In this document: positions 19,975-31,012 of the stretch, piece by piece
Numbering within the stretch: the stretch's first letter is position 1
Layout: every line of letters starts with the position of its first letter
From: Diacronema lutheri
Taxonomy: Eukaryota; Haptophyta; Pavlovophyceae; Pavlovales; Pavlovaceae
Length of the DNA: 64,000 nt
Direction: 5' to 3'
NCBI GenBank assembly: GCA_019448385.1
Contig: JAGTXO010000009.1
Coordinates: 806,001 to 870,000, forward strand
The notes under the pieces: model-generated
What the model saw: only the letters and a program-made list of their open reading frames with translations
What the model was told of the DNA's origin: nothing
Databases searched by the model: none
Program-made: the position numbers and the translations under genes

Positions 19975-20535
19975 CTAGGAGGAGGAGGGGGAGAGGCGGT
20001 GCGACACGTAGGAGAGGTATCCACCCCAGCCGACAGAGCACGTCGACATGAAGAAGATCCGAAGGGAGATCGGCGCGAACGCAAAGTTGCACGCGTGCGC
20101 GAATGGCCAGAAGGCGCACGAAGTGGCGAGGAGCGTTGGCAGCTCAGCGCGCAGGTGCGCCTCCGTCTGCGCGCGCACCGCGAGCCAGTCGACGCGCTCG
20201 CCCCCGCGCGCGCCGGTCGCGGCGGCGCCGATGAGCTTGGACCACGAGATGAAGCACAGCGAGTTGAAGGGCGTGATGACAATTTGGTTGACGAGCACTT
20301 TGCGCACGACCGCGCCCGCGGTACGGCCGGGCCACCACGCGTCGAGCTTGCCCCACCACACGTGCATGACCGGCGCGTAGACCAGCCCGTTGTACGTCGA
20401 CGAGACGGCCACGCGCTGCGCGTCGATCGCGCCGTCGAGGCCGACCTGCACGGCCCCGTCGCCGACGGCCATCACGGCGAAGCCCGTCGCTGCGCTCGTC
20501 GCGAGCGGGAGGCGCGCCCGCCAGCGCAGCGCCAT
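19975..20535 (-). CDS. Mpv17/PMP22-family membrane protein
   Basis: A 186-residue protein from the ATG at 20535. Family landmarks appear in order: AVMAVGDGAVQ, YAPVMHVWWGKLD, KVLVNQIVITPFNSLCFISW, and the C-terminal signature WPFAHACNFAFAPISLRIFF followed by GWGGYLSYVSHR. Four hydrophobic segments are expected for this family, which resides in inner mitochondrial, peroxisomal or plastid membranes and may form channels. The ORF extends upstream to 20709, but the extra residues are low quality. The gene ends 68 bp from the convergent esterase stop. Confidence 0.88.
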   Translation of the reverse strand: MALRWRARLPLATSAATGFAVMAVGDGAVQVGLDGAIDAQRVAVSSTYNGLVYAPVMHVWWGKLDAWWPGRTAGAVVRKVLVNQIVITPFNSLCFISWSKLIGAAATGARGGERVDWLAVRAQTEAHLRAELPTLLATSCAFWPFAHACNFAFAPISLRIFFMSTCSVGWGGYLSYVSHRLSPSSS

Positions 20536-20719
20536 GTTGTCGGCCTTCCCTACGGTTTCGCGCCTTCCCTCAGGGAAGTGGCAAGTATGCGATGGAGCTG
20601 GGAGCATGCTGCATGCTCTGACCAGCTGGCTTGACTGAGTCTCGTTGACGCCGTTCCGGCGACCGCCCTCACACGCACGCTCATCATGGTTGGCGGTGTC
20701 CCGCACCACGTGGTGCGGG

Positions 20720-21289
20720 TCAACGGCGTTTCAGCGCGCCGGCCGCCTCAAGCATCGGGCGCAGCTCGCCTTTCTTGTCCAGCGTGACGACGCCGCCCAA
20801 GCCACCGTCGTTGCAGCCGCCGACAAATTGCCCGCCGATGAAGATCGCCGGAACCGACGTGCGGCCTGTGCGCTCGGCGAGCACGGCGCGCATCGCGTAG
20901 CCTCCGGTGAAGGCGTTCTGGTCGAGCTGCACGACCTTGTACGTTGCGCCCATCTCGTCGAGCAGCTGCTGCGCCTTGATGCAGAACGGGCACGTGGTGA
21001 ACGAGAACATGGTGACCGCGTTGCTCGCGATCAGCTCGTCCACCCGCGCGCGCGTCGCGCCCTCGTCGTACGAGCCGGCCTGCAGCTTGGCGAGGCCGAC
21101 CTTGAACTTGGAGACGGGCGACTCGTTGATCGCCACGGTGAACGCGTTGATCGCCTGCACGAACGGGTTGGCGGTCGGGTCGTCGGCCATCCGCACAGCG
21201 CAGGCGCGCGAGCGCAGCGCGGCGCCCGTCGGCGCGAACGCGGAGGTGGCGCGCACGAACAACACGAGCATCGCTGCCATCGTGCGCAT
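20720..21289 (-). CDS. Plastid-targeted glutaredoxin
   Basis: A 189-residue protein starting at the ATG at 21289. Residues 1-20 (RTMAAMLVLFVRATSAFAPT) are a signal peptide ending in an SAFAP cleavage motif. This is the hallmark of bipartite presequences in algae with red secondary plastids. An Arg/Ala-rich transit part follows. The glutaredoxin domain has the dithiol active site C100-P-F-C103 (SFTTCPFCIKAQQLLDE), TSVPAIFIGG (cis-Pro and glutathione-binding loop) and GGCNDGG. It would reduce protein disulfides or deglutathionylate proteins in the plastid using glutathione. About 60 residues between presequence and domain (NPFVQAINAFTVAINESPVS) form a helical extension I do not recognise. Confidence 0.92.
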   Translation of the reverse strand: MRTMAAMLVLFVRATSAFAPTGAALRSRACAVRMADDPTANPFVQAINAFTVAINESPVSKFKVGLAKLQAGSYDEGATRARVDELIASNAVTMFSFTTCPFCIKAQQLLDEMGATYKVVQLDQNAFTGGYAMRAVLAERTGRTSVPAIFIGGQFVGGCNDGGLGGVVTLDKKGELRPMLEAAGALKRR

Positions 21290-21329
21290 CGTGCGACCGT
21301 TCTCAGTCACAGGCCAGGAAATGGAGTCA

Positions 21330-22340
21330 TCACTCGATGACCGCGTCGAACGGCACGGGCTTGCCGAGCATGCGCATCCCGCCGTGCGGCCCGGCGCTCG
21401 CGGGCAGCGCGACGAGCCGGTCGAGCACCGCCAGGCTCTCCGCGCCGTCCAGTGAGCCCCAGACCGTGTGGCTCGCGCCAAACCCGCCGACGCGCACGTG
21501 CGTGATGAAAAAGTCCGGGCCGGCAAAGCCGCCCGCCCACGCGACGTCGCCGCGCTCCATCGCGACGGCGAGGCCGCGGCGCGTCGTGTCGTTGTTCGCC
21601 GGGATCACCGCGTGCAGCGCGCCCTGGAGCAGGAAATTGGGCTCGGCGCGGTAGAAATGGCAGCGCGCCGTGCAGAGGTCGTGCCGCGCGACCCTCCGCG
21701 CGTACACGACGGAGCCGAGCGACCACTCGGGGTGCAGCCGGATGCGCAGCTTGCCCTCGGCCGTCTTGAGCGTGATCGCCTCCGCCTCACCCGGCTCGTA
21801 CGGGTTCGAGCTGTCGGCAAAGTCTTTGGCGTGCACGCCCGAGGTCCACGGCGTGCCCGGCGACGCGGCGTGCGTCACGATCTTGGTCGGATCAAGCTGC
21901 CACTTGAGCCAGCATTGGCGGCCACACGCGCGCTCGTCGGAGCACGACACCCACGCGTTGCACCCGCGCGTGCGCGCGCACGCCTCGCAGCACTCGCCGG
22001 CCGTCGGCGCGACGACGGCGCCCGGCCCCGTACCAGGCGCGACCACGTCGCCCCAGAGCTCCGTGTGCTCCATCGGCGAGGTGCACGTGAGCGCGGCGCG
22101 AGCGAGCCGCGGCGCGGGCGTGGGCTCGCTGCCGGAGGGCGCGGACGTGCTCGCCTGGCGTGGCTCTGCCTCCGCCGCGGCGCTGGCATGCACTTCGGCC
22201 GGCGGCGCATGTGGCACGCGGTCGACTTGCGCCCACCGCCCAGCCAGCGCGAGCACGACGAGCAGCGCCGAGAGGAGCAGGCACGCGCGGCGCACCGCGA
22301 GCAACTTAACGCGCGCTTTGGACGCCGCCTCGCCCGACAT
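21330..22340 (-). CDS. Membrane-anchored PAN/Apple-cyclophilin-like protein
   Basis: A 336-residue type II membrane protein. A signal anchor spans about residues 15-34 (VRRACLLLSALLVVLALAGR). A Cys-rich module follows (ECCEACARTRGCNAWVSCSD, CGRQCWLKWQLDP), which resembles PAN/Apple lectin-like domains. The C-terminal 170 residues form a cyclophilin-type beta barrel: ITLKTAEGKLRIRLHPEWS, NFLLQGALHAVIP, DFFITHV, and ASHTVWGSLDGAESLAVLD. The last corresponds to the family's HTVFGxVxxG. Key catalytic Arg and Phe positions of peptidyl-prolyl isomerases are not clearly present, so activity is uncertain. Similar lumenal cyclophilin-like proteins are common in marine algae. The gene is divergent from DDB1. 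Confidence 0.75.
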   Translation of the reverse strand: MSGEAASKARVKLLAVRRACLLLSALLVVLALAGRWAQVDRVPHAPPAEVHASAAAEAEPRQASTSAPSGSEPTPAPRLARAALTCTSPMEHTELWGDVVAPGTGPGAVVAPTAGECCEACARTRGCNAWVSCSDERACGRQCWLKWQLDPTKIVTHAASPGTPWTSGVHAKDFADSSNPYEPGEAEAITLKTAEGKLRIRLHPEWSLGSVVYARRVARHDLCTARCHFYRAEPNFLLQGALHAVIPANNDTTRRGLAVAMERGDVAWAGGFAGPDFFITHVRVGGFGASHTVWGSLDGAESLAVLDRLVALPASAGPHGGMRMLGKPVPFDAVIE

Positions 22341-22474
22341 GGCGGCAACTCACGCGCCCAAATCCGCCATGCTTCTCGGCCCCTCGGCACGACAGGACGT
22401 GCGTACAGAGGCGTCGGCCTCGAGGGCGTCGCCGACGTGCAGCGCCCGCGGGCCGCGTGCGCGCGGCGGTGGCG
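22341..22474. promoter_or_regulatory. 134-bp divergent intergenic region
   Basis: Separates the starts of the cyclophilin-like gene (leftward, 22340) and DDB1 (rightward, 22475). It is GC-rich without a TATA-like element and presumably carries both promoters. Confidence 0.35.
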
Positions 22475-25400
22475 ATGAGTTACAACTACGTGGTGAGCGC
22501 TCACAAGCCGACGAGCGTGACGCACGCCCTCGTCGGCAGCTTCACCTCGCGCACCGAACTCAACCTCATCATCTGGTGCGTGCGCGCGTACGCGCGCGCA
22601 GCCGGCCCGCGCGGCGCGAGCGCTCGCGACGCGCCAATGAGCGTGGCCGTGCGCGCGCGCGGGTCGCGATGGCCCTGCGCGCGTTCCACGCGTGTGCGCT
22701 CGGTGGATTGCGTCCAGCGCTTGATGCGCCGCGCGATCCGCTGCCGAGCCTCGCACGCGCGCGCGCTCACCAACTGGCCGCGCCGCGCGCGCCGCCGCCC
22801 GACCCCGCGCGCGCAGCAAGTCGACACGGCTTGAGGCGCACACGGTGAGCAACGATTCGCTCCGTCCCGTCTTTGACGTGCCCATTTACGGCCGCGTCGC
22901 GACGCTGCAGCTCTGGCGTCCGGCGGGCGAGCCGCTTGACCTACTCTTCCTTACGACCGAGCGCCATCAATTCTGCGTGCTCGCATACGACGAGCGGTCG
23001 GGCGAGATCGTGACGCGCGCAAACGGCGAGCTGGGAGAGCGCGTTGGCCGCCCCGCCGAGCACGGCCAGATCGCCATCATTGACCCGGCGTGCAGGCTGA
23101 TCGCGCTGCGCCTTTTTGACGGGCTCCTAAAGATTCTGCCCGTTGGCCCGGCGGCGTCCGGCTCGGCGGCGGGCTCATCGGCAGCAGCGGCGGGCTCGGC
23201 GGGCAGCGCATCGAGCGCGTTGCGCGAGGCCTTCAACGTCCGCCTCGACGAGCTCACCGTCATCGACCTCTGCTTCCTGCACGGCGGCAGCAAGCCGGCG
23301 ATCGCGATCTTGTACCAGGACGCCAAGGAGGCGCGCAACGTGAAAACGTGCGCCGGCCGCGCGGATGCGCCGGCCGGCGCGCGGTGCTGCCGTGCCTCGG
23401 CGTGCCCATCGCGCCCGCGCTCGTGCGCGCCCGGGCGCTGCACCGGTCGGCCAAGGCGCATGCGCGGCCTCACGCTGTGCGCCGCCGCCGCGCCCGCCCG
23501 CCGCGCCCGCCCGCCGCGTCCGCTCGCCGCGTCCGCTCGCCGCGTCCGCTCGCCGCGTCCGCCCGCCGCGCGCCCGGCGATGCGCGCCGATTCTCCTCCG
23601 GGCAGGTACGAGGTGCTCCTGCGCGACAAGGACCTGGCGGAGGGCCCGTGGGAGGAGAAGCACGTCGAGGGCGGCGCGTCGATCCTCATCCCCGTGCCGC
23701 TCCCGTATGGCGGCGTTTTAATTGTGGGCGAGAAATCCGTAACGTACCATTCCGGCGCGTCGTTTGTCGCCGTCCCGATGCGCACCGCGCTCGTGCGCGC
23801 GTACGCGAAGATTGACGAGGACGGGAGGCGCTGGCTGCTCGGTGACGACCGCGGCGAGCTTTCTCTGCTCGTGCTGCACGCGCACGCCGGCGCGGGCGCG
23901 GGCGCGGGCGCGGCGGGCTCAAGCGCGGGCGCGGCGGGGCCAAGCTGGGCGGGGGCCGGTGCGACCGTTACAGGCCTGCAGGTGACGCATCTGGGCACGA
24001 CGTCGGCGCCATCGGCGATTTGCTACCTGGACGCGGGCCTCGTCTTCATCGGCAGCTGCTTCGGCGATTCGCAGCTCCTGCGGTTGCGCCAGCGCGGCGG
24101 CGCGGCTGGCGCGGCAGAGGCGCACGGCTCGGGCGCGGTGGCCATGGAGGTGATCGGCGCATCGGCTGGCGTGCCGGTCGATAGCGACAAGCGCTTCGAC
24201 GTGCTCGAGACGATGCCCAACCTCGGGCCGATTGTCGACTTTTGCGTCGTCGACCTTGAGCGGCAAGGGCAGGGCCAGGCGAGCGCGAGCGCGCGCCCAT
24301 CCGCCGCTCGGCGCGCGCGCCCACGACAAGCGGCCGGGTCCGACAAGCGGCCCGGTCCGACAAGCGGCCCGGTCCGACAATCGGCGCTCTGCGCGGCGGC
24401 GGCGGCGGCGCGCGCGCGCTGCTGCCGTCGCGCGCCCACGCGTCGGCGACGGGGCCTGACCGCGCGCCGCGCGCCGGCCGCCGGCCGCCCCCTTCGCCCC
24501 CTCGCCCTATTGCTGCGCTGCGCCGCGTGCGTGGCAGGTCGTGTGCTGCTCGGGCGCGTACAAAGACGGCTCGTTACGCGTGATGCGTAACGGCATCGGG
24601 ATTGACGAGCACGCGTCCGTTGAGCTGGCGGGGATTAAGGGCGTGTGGGCGCTGCGGCACGGGTCGAGCGCGCCGCACGATTCTCTCCTCGTCCTCGCGT
24701 TCATGCACGAGACGCGCGTGCTCTCGCTCGCCGGCGAGGCCCTGGAGGAGGCGGCGCTTCCCGGCTTCGATGCGTGCAGCAAGACGGTGCTGTGCGCCAA
24801 CCTCGCGGACGACCTGATCGTGCAGGTGTGCGCGGGTGGCGTGAACCTCATCTCGTGCGACGGCCCGTGCCTGCGCGCAACGTGGGCGTCGCCGCCGGGC
24901 CGTCCGATCTCCATCGCGGCTGCGGACGGCGCCGATATCGTGCTTGCGCTCTCCAGCCCGCCCGAGCTCATCCTCCTGCGCGCGAGCGGCGCGGATGGGC
25001 TCGTGCGCGTTGCGGCATGCGCGCTCTCGAACGAGGCGTCGTGCGTTGCGATCTCGGCGCCGACGTACGGCCGGCCGGGCGTCGCCGACGGCGCGGCACC
25101 GGGCGAGGCGCGAGTTGTCGCGGTTGGCTTGTGGTCGCGCATGGATGTGATGGTGCTCGAGCTGCCCACGCTGCGCGAGCTAGCCGCCGAGCCGCTGCAG
25201 GGCGAGGTGATGCCGCGCTCGCTCCTCTTCGTCACGCTCGCCGCGTCCGCCTACCTGCTGTGCGGCATGGGCGACGGGCACGTCATCTCCTTCCAGTATG
25301 ACGCGCCAATACGAGCGGCCGGCGCGGCCGGCGCGGCCGGCGCGGCCGGCGCGGCCGGCGCGGCCGACGCGGCTGCGCCGTTGCTGCGCGGGCGCAAGAG

Positions 25401-27800
25401 CGTGCCGCTTGGCACGCAGCCGGTGCACCTCACGCCGTTCACGTGTAACGGGATGCGGCATGTCTTCTGCGGCTCCGATCGGCCGACGGTCATCTCGGCG
25501 TCGGCGTACAAGCTGCTGTACGCCAATGTGACCCTCGGCGAGACCGCGTGCATGTCGCCTTTCTCCTCCGACGCCTTCCCCGACGCGCTCGCGCTCGCGA
25601 CCGACGTGGGCCTCTCGATCGGCAACATCGACAGCGTACAGAAGCTGCACGTCCGCACCGTCGAGCTGCACGAGCACCCGCGCAGGATCGCGCACGACGA
25701 GGAGAGCCGTACGTACGCGGTGTGTACGATCAAGCAGCTGCTCGACAACGCCGACGGCGCCGGCGCGGGCGGCGCCGGCGACGGCGCCAGCGGCGGCGGC
25801 TCAGCGGCACACGCGCACGCGCTCGACGAGGCGGGCCTGGAGGTGAATTACGTGCGATTGGTCGACGACACCACATTTGAAATCGTCGACAGTTTGACGC
25901 TCCACGCGGGCGAGTGCGCATGGGCGGTGCGCGCGCTCACGCTCGCCTCGCCCGACAGCGGCGCGCGCGTGCGCGCCTTCGTCGTCGGCACGGCGTACGT
26001 CGATCCGGACGAGCCCGAGCCGACCGCCGGACGCCTTCTCGTCCTGGCCGTTACGGACGGGCGCATGAGCCTCGTCGCGGAGGCGCAGACCAAGGGCGCG
26101 GTCTATTCGCTCTGCGAGCTGCGCGGGCGCGTTGTCGCGGGCGTGAACAACCGGATCGAGGTTTATGTGTGGGAGGATGGCAGTGCAAGCGCCGTTGGTG
26201 GTCTTGCCGGCCAGCTCCATCTTGAGCGTGGCCACCACGGGCACATCCTCGCGCTCTTCGTCGAGGCGCGCGGCGACTTCATCCTTGTGGGCGACTTGAT
26301 GAAGAGCGTCTCGCTCCACCGCTACTCAGCCGACGAGGGCACCATTGTCGACCTCGCGCGCGACTACAACTCGAATTGGGTGCAGGTGCGGCGCGTCGCG
26401 GTGCGGTGCGGCGCCGTGCGCTGCGGCCGCAACGTCACGTCACGCCACGTGACGCTGCGTCACGTCACGTCACGTCACGTCACGTCACGCCACGCTCCAT
26501 TGCGCGCGCGCGGTGCTGCGCTGCCGCCCGAGCGCTCAACGGCTCCACGGCGCTTCCGCTCGCCGCCGTGCGGCGCGTGCATGCGACGCGCGCCCACGCC
26601 GCGCGGCTGCGCGCGGCGCAGGCGATCGCGATGCTCGACGACGACACGTTCCTCGGCGCTGAGTCGGATTCAAATTTGTTCGTCGTTCGGAAGAATGGCG
26701 GCGCTACGACGGACGAGGAGCGGCAGCGGTTGGAGGTGGTTGCAGAGTTCCATTTGGGCGAGCTGGTGAACCGGTTTCAGCATGGCTCCCTCACGATGCA
26801 GCTGATGGACGGTGATGCCGCGCCGCTGCCCACGCTGCTGTACGGCACGGTCAACGGCGTGATCGGCGTGATCGCCACGATCCCGGAGGAGGTGCGCGCG
26901 CGGGCAAGGACTTGGGTGGAAGGGGGTGGTGAGTTGGTATGGCTGGGGCGACGAGGGTGGTTCTGCATTCGCGATTGTCACCGCCGGGAGCTGCCATGTG
27001 CCTGTGCGTGCCGCTCTGGCGGCGTTGCCGTGTGCCTGTGCGTGCCTGCATTTCAGCTCTGTGCGCGTGCCACCGCGAGCGGCGCTGCCGTGCGCCCGTG
27101 CTGTGCCACGCCGCAGGCCCCCGCGCGCCGCTGCCGCCCTTTGCGCGCGGGCTATGATTAGACAAACAAATCTTGACGATTGCGATGGCCACGCCAAGGA
27201 TGGGTGTGGCCGCTCGTGAGCATTCTCAAGGCTGTGGATTCACTGAGCCCCCGCGCGGCCGCGCGCGCGTGCACGCACGAGCTGGGACATGCGCGCGCGC
27301 GCCGCGGCGATCGCTGCTGCCCTGCACAGCCCTGCACACCAGCCTTCGACACGTGCGCGCGCCGCGTGCCCCGTGCCCCGTGCCCCGTGCCCCGTGCCCC
27401 GTGCCGCGCCAGCTCTTCGCGCTCCTGAGTGAGCTCCAGTCATGCATGGCCAAGCTTGTGCCCGGTATCGGCGGCCTGCAGCACTCGGTGTGGAGATCTT
27501 TTCACAATGATCGCAAGACGGTACGCGTAGCGGCGCGCGCTGACGCGACGCGACGCGAGAATCCGGCCAGAGCGTGCAATCCGTGCCGCACCGCGCTGAG
27601 GCGAGCGCGCGAGCACCACGGCACGCGCCGGTCGTCTGCGCTCGCGCACACAGGCGGACGCGACCAACTTCATCGACGGCGACCTGGTCGAGTCGTTCCT
27701 CGAGCTCAAGCGGCCGCTGCAGGATGAGATTTGCGCGCGCGTGCAGATGAAGCACGAGGACCTGTGCAAGCGCATTGATGAGTTGACGAGGCTACACTGA
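22475..27800 (+). CDS. DDB1: DNA damage-binding protein 1 (DDB1)
   Basis: Complete gene with seven exons: 22475-22575, 22817-23347, 23606-24278, 24538-26385, 26622-26891, 27413-27520 and 27654-27800. It encodes about 1,225 residues (animal DDB1 has 1,140). Every junction restores animal/plant DDB1 text, for example LNLIICKSTRLE, NVKTYEVLLRD, DLERQGQGQVVCCSGAY and NWVQAIAMLDDDTFLGAE. The protein starts MSYNYVVSAHKP and ends FIDGDLVESFLELK...LTRLH. DDB1 has three seven-bladed beta-propellers and links CUL4-RBX1 to substrate receptors, acting in DNA repair and protein turnover. Donors are GTGCG-like except exon 3, which ends CAG|GCGAGC (a GC donor). The 258-nt second intron is a multiple of three without stops. 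An Ala/Gly repeat insert lies in exon 4. Introns carry low-complexity repeats. Confidence 0.95.
25318..25371 (+). repeat. Coding Gly-Ala-Ala microsatellite in DDB1
   Basis: About five tandem copies of GGCGCGGCC encode (Gly-Ala-Ala)n in an inter-blade loop of the DDB1 propeller, just before APLLRGRKSVPLGTQP. It is absent from animal DDB1 as I know it. Confidence 0.8.
26432..26495 (+). repeat. CACGT-rich tandem repeat inside a DDB1 intron
   Basis: Within the 236-nt intron 26386-26621, CACGTCACGT-type units repeat about ten times, including one CACGTG palindrome. It is low-complexity intron content, like other introns of this genome. Confidence 0.7.
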
Positions 27801-28173
27801 CTTTGACTGAATCAGTGACACTGGCCGAAAGTGTCGAGGCAAGACGTCCCCAAAATTGGCCGTGCTTTGTCGTCGCCCGCTCACGGTCGGATCTCACGCA
27901 GCTGTCCGTGTGTCAATTCAGCAGGCGTTCGCTCCATGCGCGCGCGCGGCTGGCGGAGGCTCTGGGGTGGGGGCGGTCACGGCCGCACGCCGCATCCTCA
28001 GCCGGTCTTTCGCAGCAGCCGGTCGCAGCAATGGCGACGCCACAAGTGCCGGGGGAAGCGCGCCGAGTGCAGGTGGCGCGGGGGCCGACGAAGGAAGCAA
28101 ACGGGCAGCTCCGACGGCCCGGGCGACGATGACCCGCGCTGCGCCCTCGCGATCGGCACACGGCGCACCGCTT
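27801..28173. other. Convergent intergenic region, nothing recognised
   Basis: This separates the DDB1 stop (TGA, 27798) from the metalloprotease stop (28174, opposite strand). It contains ACTGACTTTGACTGAATCAGTGACAC around 27797-27822, with a short inverted element, and otherwise GC-rich sequence. No gene is seen. Confidence 0.4.
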
Positions 28174-30477
28174 TCAAATCTCGGCAAGTGGCGGTGAGAG
28201 CATGGCGTTGCCCGCGAGCCCTTTCTGCCTCGCATTGGCGGCGGCGGCGTCCGCCTCGTCGCGCTTCGAGCTTGCGTTCGACATGCGCCTGCCAATCGTG
28301 CCAGCGCGCGAGAGGCCTCGCGAGATGCTCTTATTAAAAATGCCGCGCGCAAAGTCCTCCTCCTCGGTCTGCCTGCGCCGGCGGCTCTCCTGCACGGCGG
28401 AGAGGCCGCCAAGCTTCCACCGGTTGCGCGTCTGCTCCTTGTTCTCATAGTAGAGCGCGAGGTGCACGAGGCAGAAGACGCAAATGGACGCGATCACAAA
28501 TGGTGGCACTGTCGCCGTTACAAAGCGCACCCACCCAATGTTACGCTGCGACTTGACGCAGAGCGGCTCGTTTGACTCGCGGATCGAATCGGCCGCGCAC
28601 ACGGGGTAGTGGAAGAGCAGGCCCTGGAAGTCGTTTTGCGACAGGCACGCCCTGCGCGCCGCGCGCGCCGCGCAGGGGTGGTAGGGGGGGAGGGGGGGGG
28701 GCACGACACGCGCAACGACAGGGGGCGCGGCGGTGAGCGGCCGCAGGACGGGGCGCGGGTGCGACGGCGCGGCGCGGAGCTTTGCCGCGCCCTGAGCGTC
28801 GGCGTCGGCGCGGCGCGCACTTTGACTTTTTGGTCGTAAGGTGGAACATGATGGAGTCCTCAATGCCCGCAAATTCGGCGTCAATACCAACAACCGATCC
28901 GCTCTTGTCGGGGACGCCCTGCGAGTAGGCGCAGACGTCGGCGGAGAAGCGCTCGGTCTCGACGCGGTTGTTCTCCGGGAAGCTGTCGGTGTGCGTGAAG
29001 CCGAGCACGTGCCCGAGCTCGTGCGCGGCGGTCGCCTCAAAGTCGTAACACGTGAGGCATGGTATGAAGATTTTAAACCAGATGATTGGAGGCGAGATGA
29101 GGAAGAAGACGAGTACGTACGTGTAGAGCATGTCGCGCGCCTGCGCCTGCACCGCCCTGCGCAGCCCCACCTTGTACCCGAAGCGGAAGACGTAGAAGAA
29201 GATCTGCGCGACGCGCATGAAGAGGGTGAGGAACGAGACCGACCACACGCCCCACACGATAAACTGCATCAGCAACGTCGCGTCGATCGACTCGTTGAGC
29301 AGGCGGAACTGCGCGCAGAACGTGTTGTCCAGGTACCTACGCGCGCGCGTCGCACGCATGCACGCGTTGGTCGACGGCGCGCGGCATGGCCCGCTCGGCG
29401 CGCGCGCGCGCGCGGCGCACAGGCGGAACAGGCCGCGCGGCATAGCCCACTCGACGGGGCGTGGCCCGCCAAGCGCCCTCCCCTCGACGCGTCGAGCGGG
29501 CCACGCCGCGCGCACGGCGTGGCCCGCTCCGGTCGGCGCACTGGCGCCCGGTCGGCCGGGCAGAGCGACCGGCCGGAGAGGAGAGGGCGCTTAGCGGGCG
29601 GAAGACAGAGGCGGCTAGCCGCTGGGAGGCGGCGCCGCTGGGTGCGCACCAGCAGATATGGTTGTGGAACGTCAGCGTCGCAAATTTGATCTGCCAGTCG
29701 TTGCCGATCACTTCGCCGGACGGCGCGCGCACGCCGGTCTTCCACTGCGTCGAGTACGTGCGCACGTCGTCTGGGTTGTGCAGCACGAAGGCGGCGACCT
29801 CCTCGTCGCCAACGTCGGGGCTCTTCGCGCCGATGTACAGCTCGGCGAGCGTGCACGTGACCGTCCGCCCCTCCGCCGCGCATTCGTCGGTGACGTTGTA
29901 AAAATTGATGTACGGGTGGTTCGCGGACCACGTCGCCATCGCGCGCGCGATCGCGTCGTTCACGTCGGCGCACGTGACGAAGTCGAAGACAGAGAAATCG
30001 GCGCTGTCGTCCTCCTGGAACTGCCCGAGTAGCTGCGTGCAAAAGTCGGGCGCGATCGTGTACGTGATGCCGCCACCAAGGCCCGCATCGTCCTGCGCGC
30101 GAAAACGTCGCGCGCGCGCGCGCGCGCGGCCGGCGAGCGCGGCGTGCGTGCGGGCGCAGGGTCGGCCGACGGCGCGCGCGGGCCGCACGGCACAAGCTTT
30201 GGGCCTTCACGCCAAGCCGAGGCGCGCGGCGACGCGCGCCTGGATCAGCCGGCGCGCGGCGCGCTCCGGCCCGTCCGCGACGCGCGAGCGCGCTTGGCGC
30301 GGCGTGCGCGCCGTGCCAAGCGCGCACGAGCGGATCCTCGGGCGAGGGCCACATGATCTTCCTCTCCAAGATTTTGCCGCCCTCGTCATCTGTCGGCAGT
30401 GTCACCCAGCTGCACACGTGCGGCAGTGTGGCCAGCCAGAGGGCTGCCAGCCACCGGGCTGCCAACCATCGCAGCAT
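28174..30477 (-). CDS. Membrane matrixin-type metalloprotease, copy A
   Basis: Four exons: 30477-30328, 30092-29650, 29336-28821, 28651-28174 (about 528 residues). Junctions were set by matching the intronless paralogue at 31013-32533, for example HICWYLDNTFCAQF and TTKKSKACLSQNDFQGL. A signal peptide (LRWLAARWLAALWLATLPHV) is followed by DVNDAIARAMATWSANHPYI, as in matrixins. Then come two membrane helices (MQFIVWGVWSVSFLTLFMRV and YVLVFFLISPPIIWFKIF), the zinc site HELGHVLGFTH, the Met-turn EDSIMFHLTT, a third membrane helix and a basic coiled tail. Two zinc-binding His, the Glu and the third His are all present, so activity is plausible. Substrate unknown. Introns are 235, 313 and 169 nt. 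It stands head-to-head with copy B, 535 bp apart. Confidence 0.82.
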
Positions 30478-31012
30478 GCCCCCCCCCACCTCCGTATGGG
30501 TACTGTTGTCCGTGCCAAGAAATGGACCAGAAACGGAAACGCCCATGCCGCTATGCGCTTCCCCAAACCGTCGGCGGAAAGTGGAAGACACTGAGGTCGC
30601 AAGGCGCGAATGCGAGCGGGCGTGCAATGCAACGTGCGGGCGGCAAAGCGGCTGCGCCTTGCTGCACAGGCATGGCCTGCAGCACGCTCGCAGCCCTTCC
30701 GCGGAGGGCGATTCATCGGGAAGCGGCCGTCACTTACCGTGTAGATTTGGCGGCGCGAGCGGCGGCTTGCACGCTCTCTTGGCGTGTCTTCCCGCCAGCA
30801 TCGACCACTCCCTCTTTTCAAGCCTGCGAGCTGCGGACTCACCTAGCCCTCGGTGGCGCGCCGACGCGCTCGAACGATCGGCGCGGCCCCGCAAGCGTGA
30901 GGGAAGAGCCGGAGAGGGGCGATTGGCGAAGGGTTCGTGTTCTGCGAAATTTCCCCGAGAGCTTCCCTTCCCGAGGGGTGATCCCTCGCCGAGGGCGGGG
31001 GCGCGGCAGGCG
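30478..31012. promoter_or_regulatory. 535-bp region between the divergent metalloprotease genes
   Basis: Must carry both promoters. An in-frame ATG at 30546 could extend copy A by 23 residues, and the copy B frame is open leftward to 30353, but neither extension looks like protein. It contains two ATG-poor, mixed-composition stretches around 30590-30760 and nothing else recognised. Confidence 0.35.
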
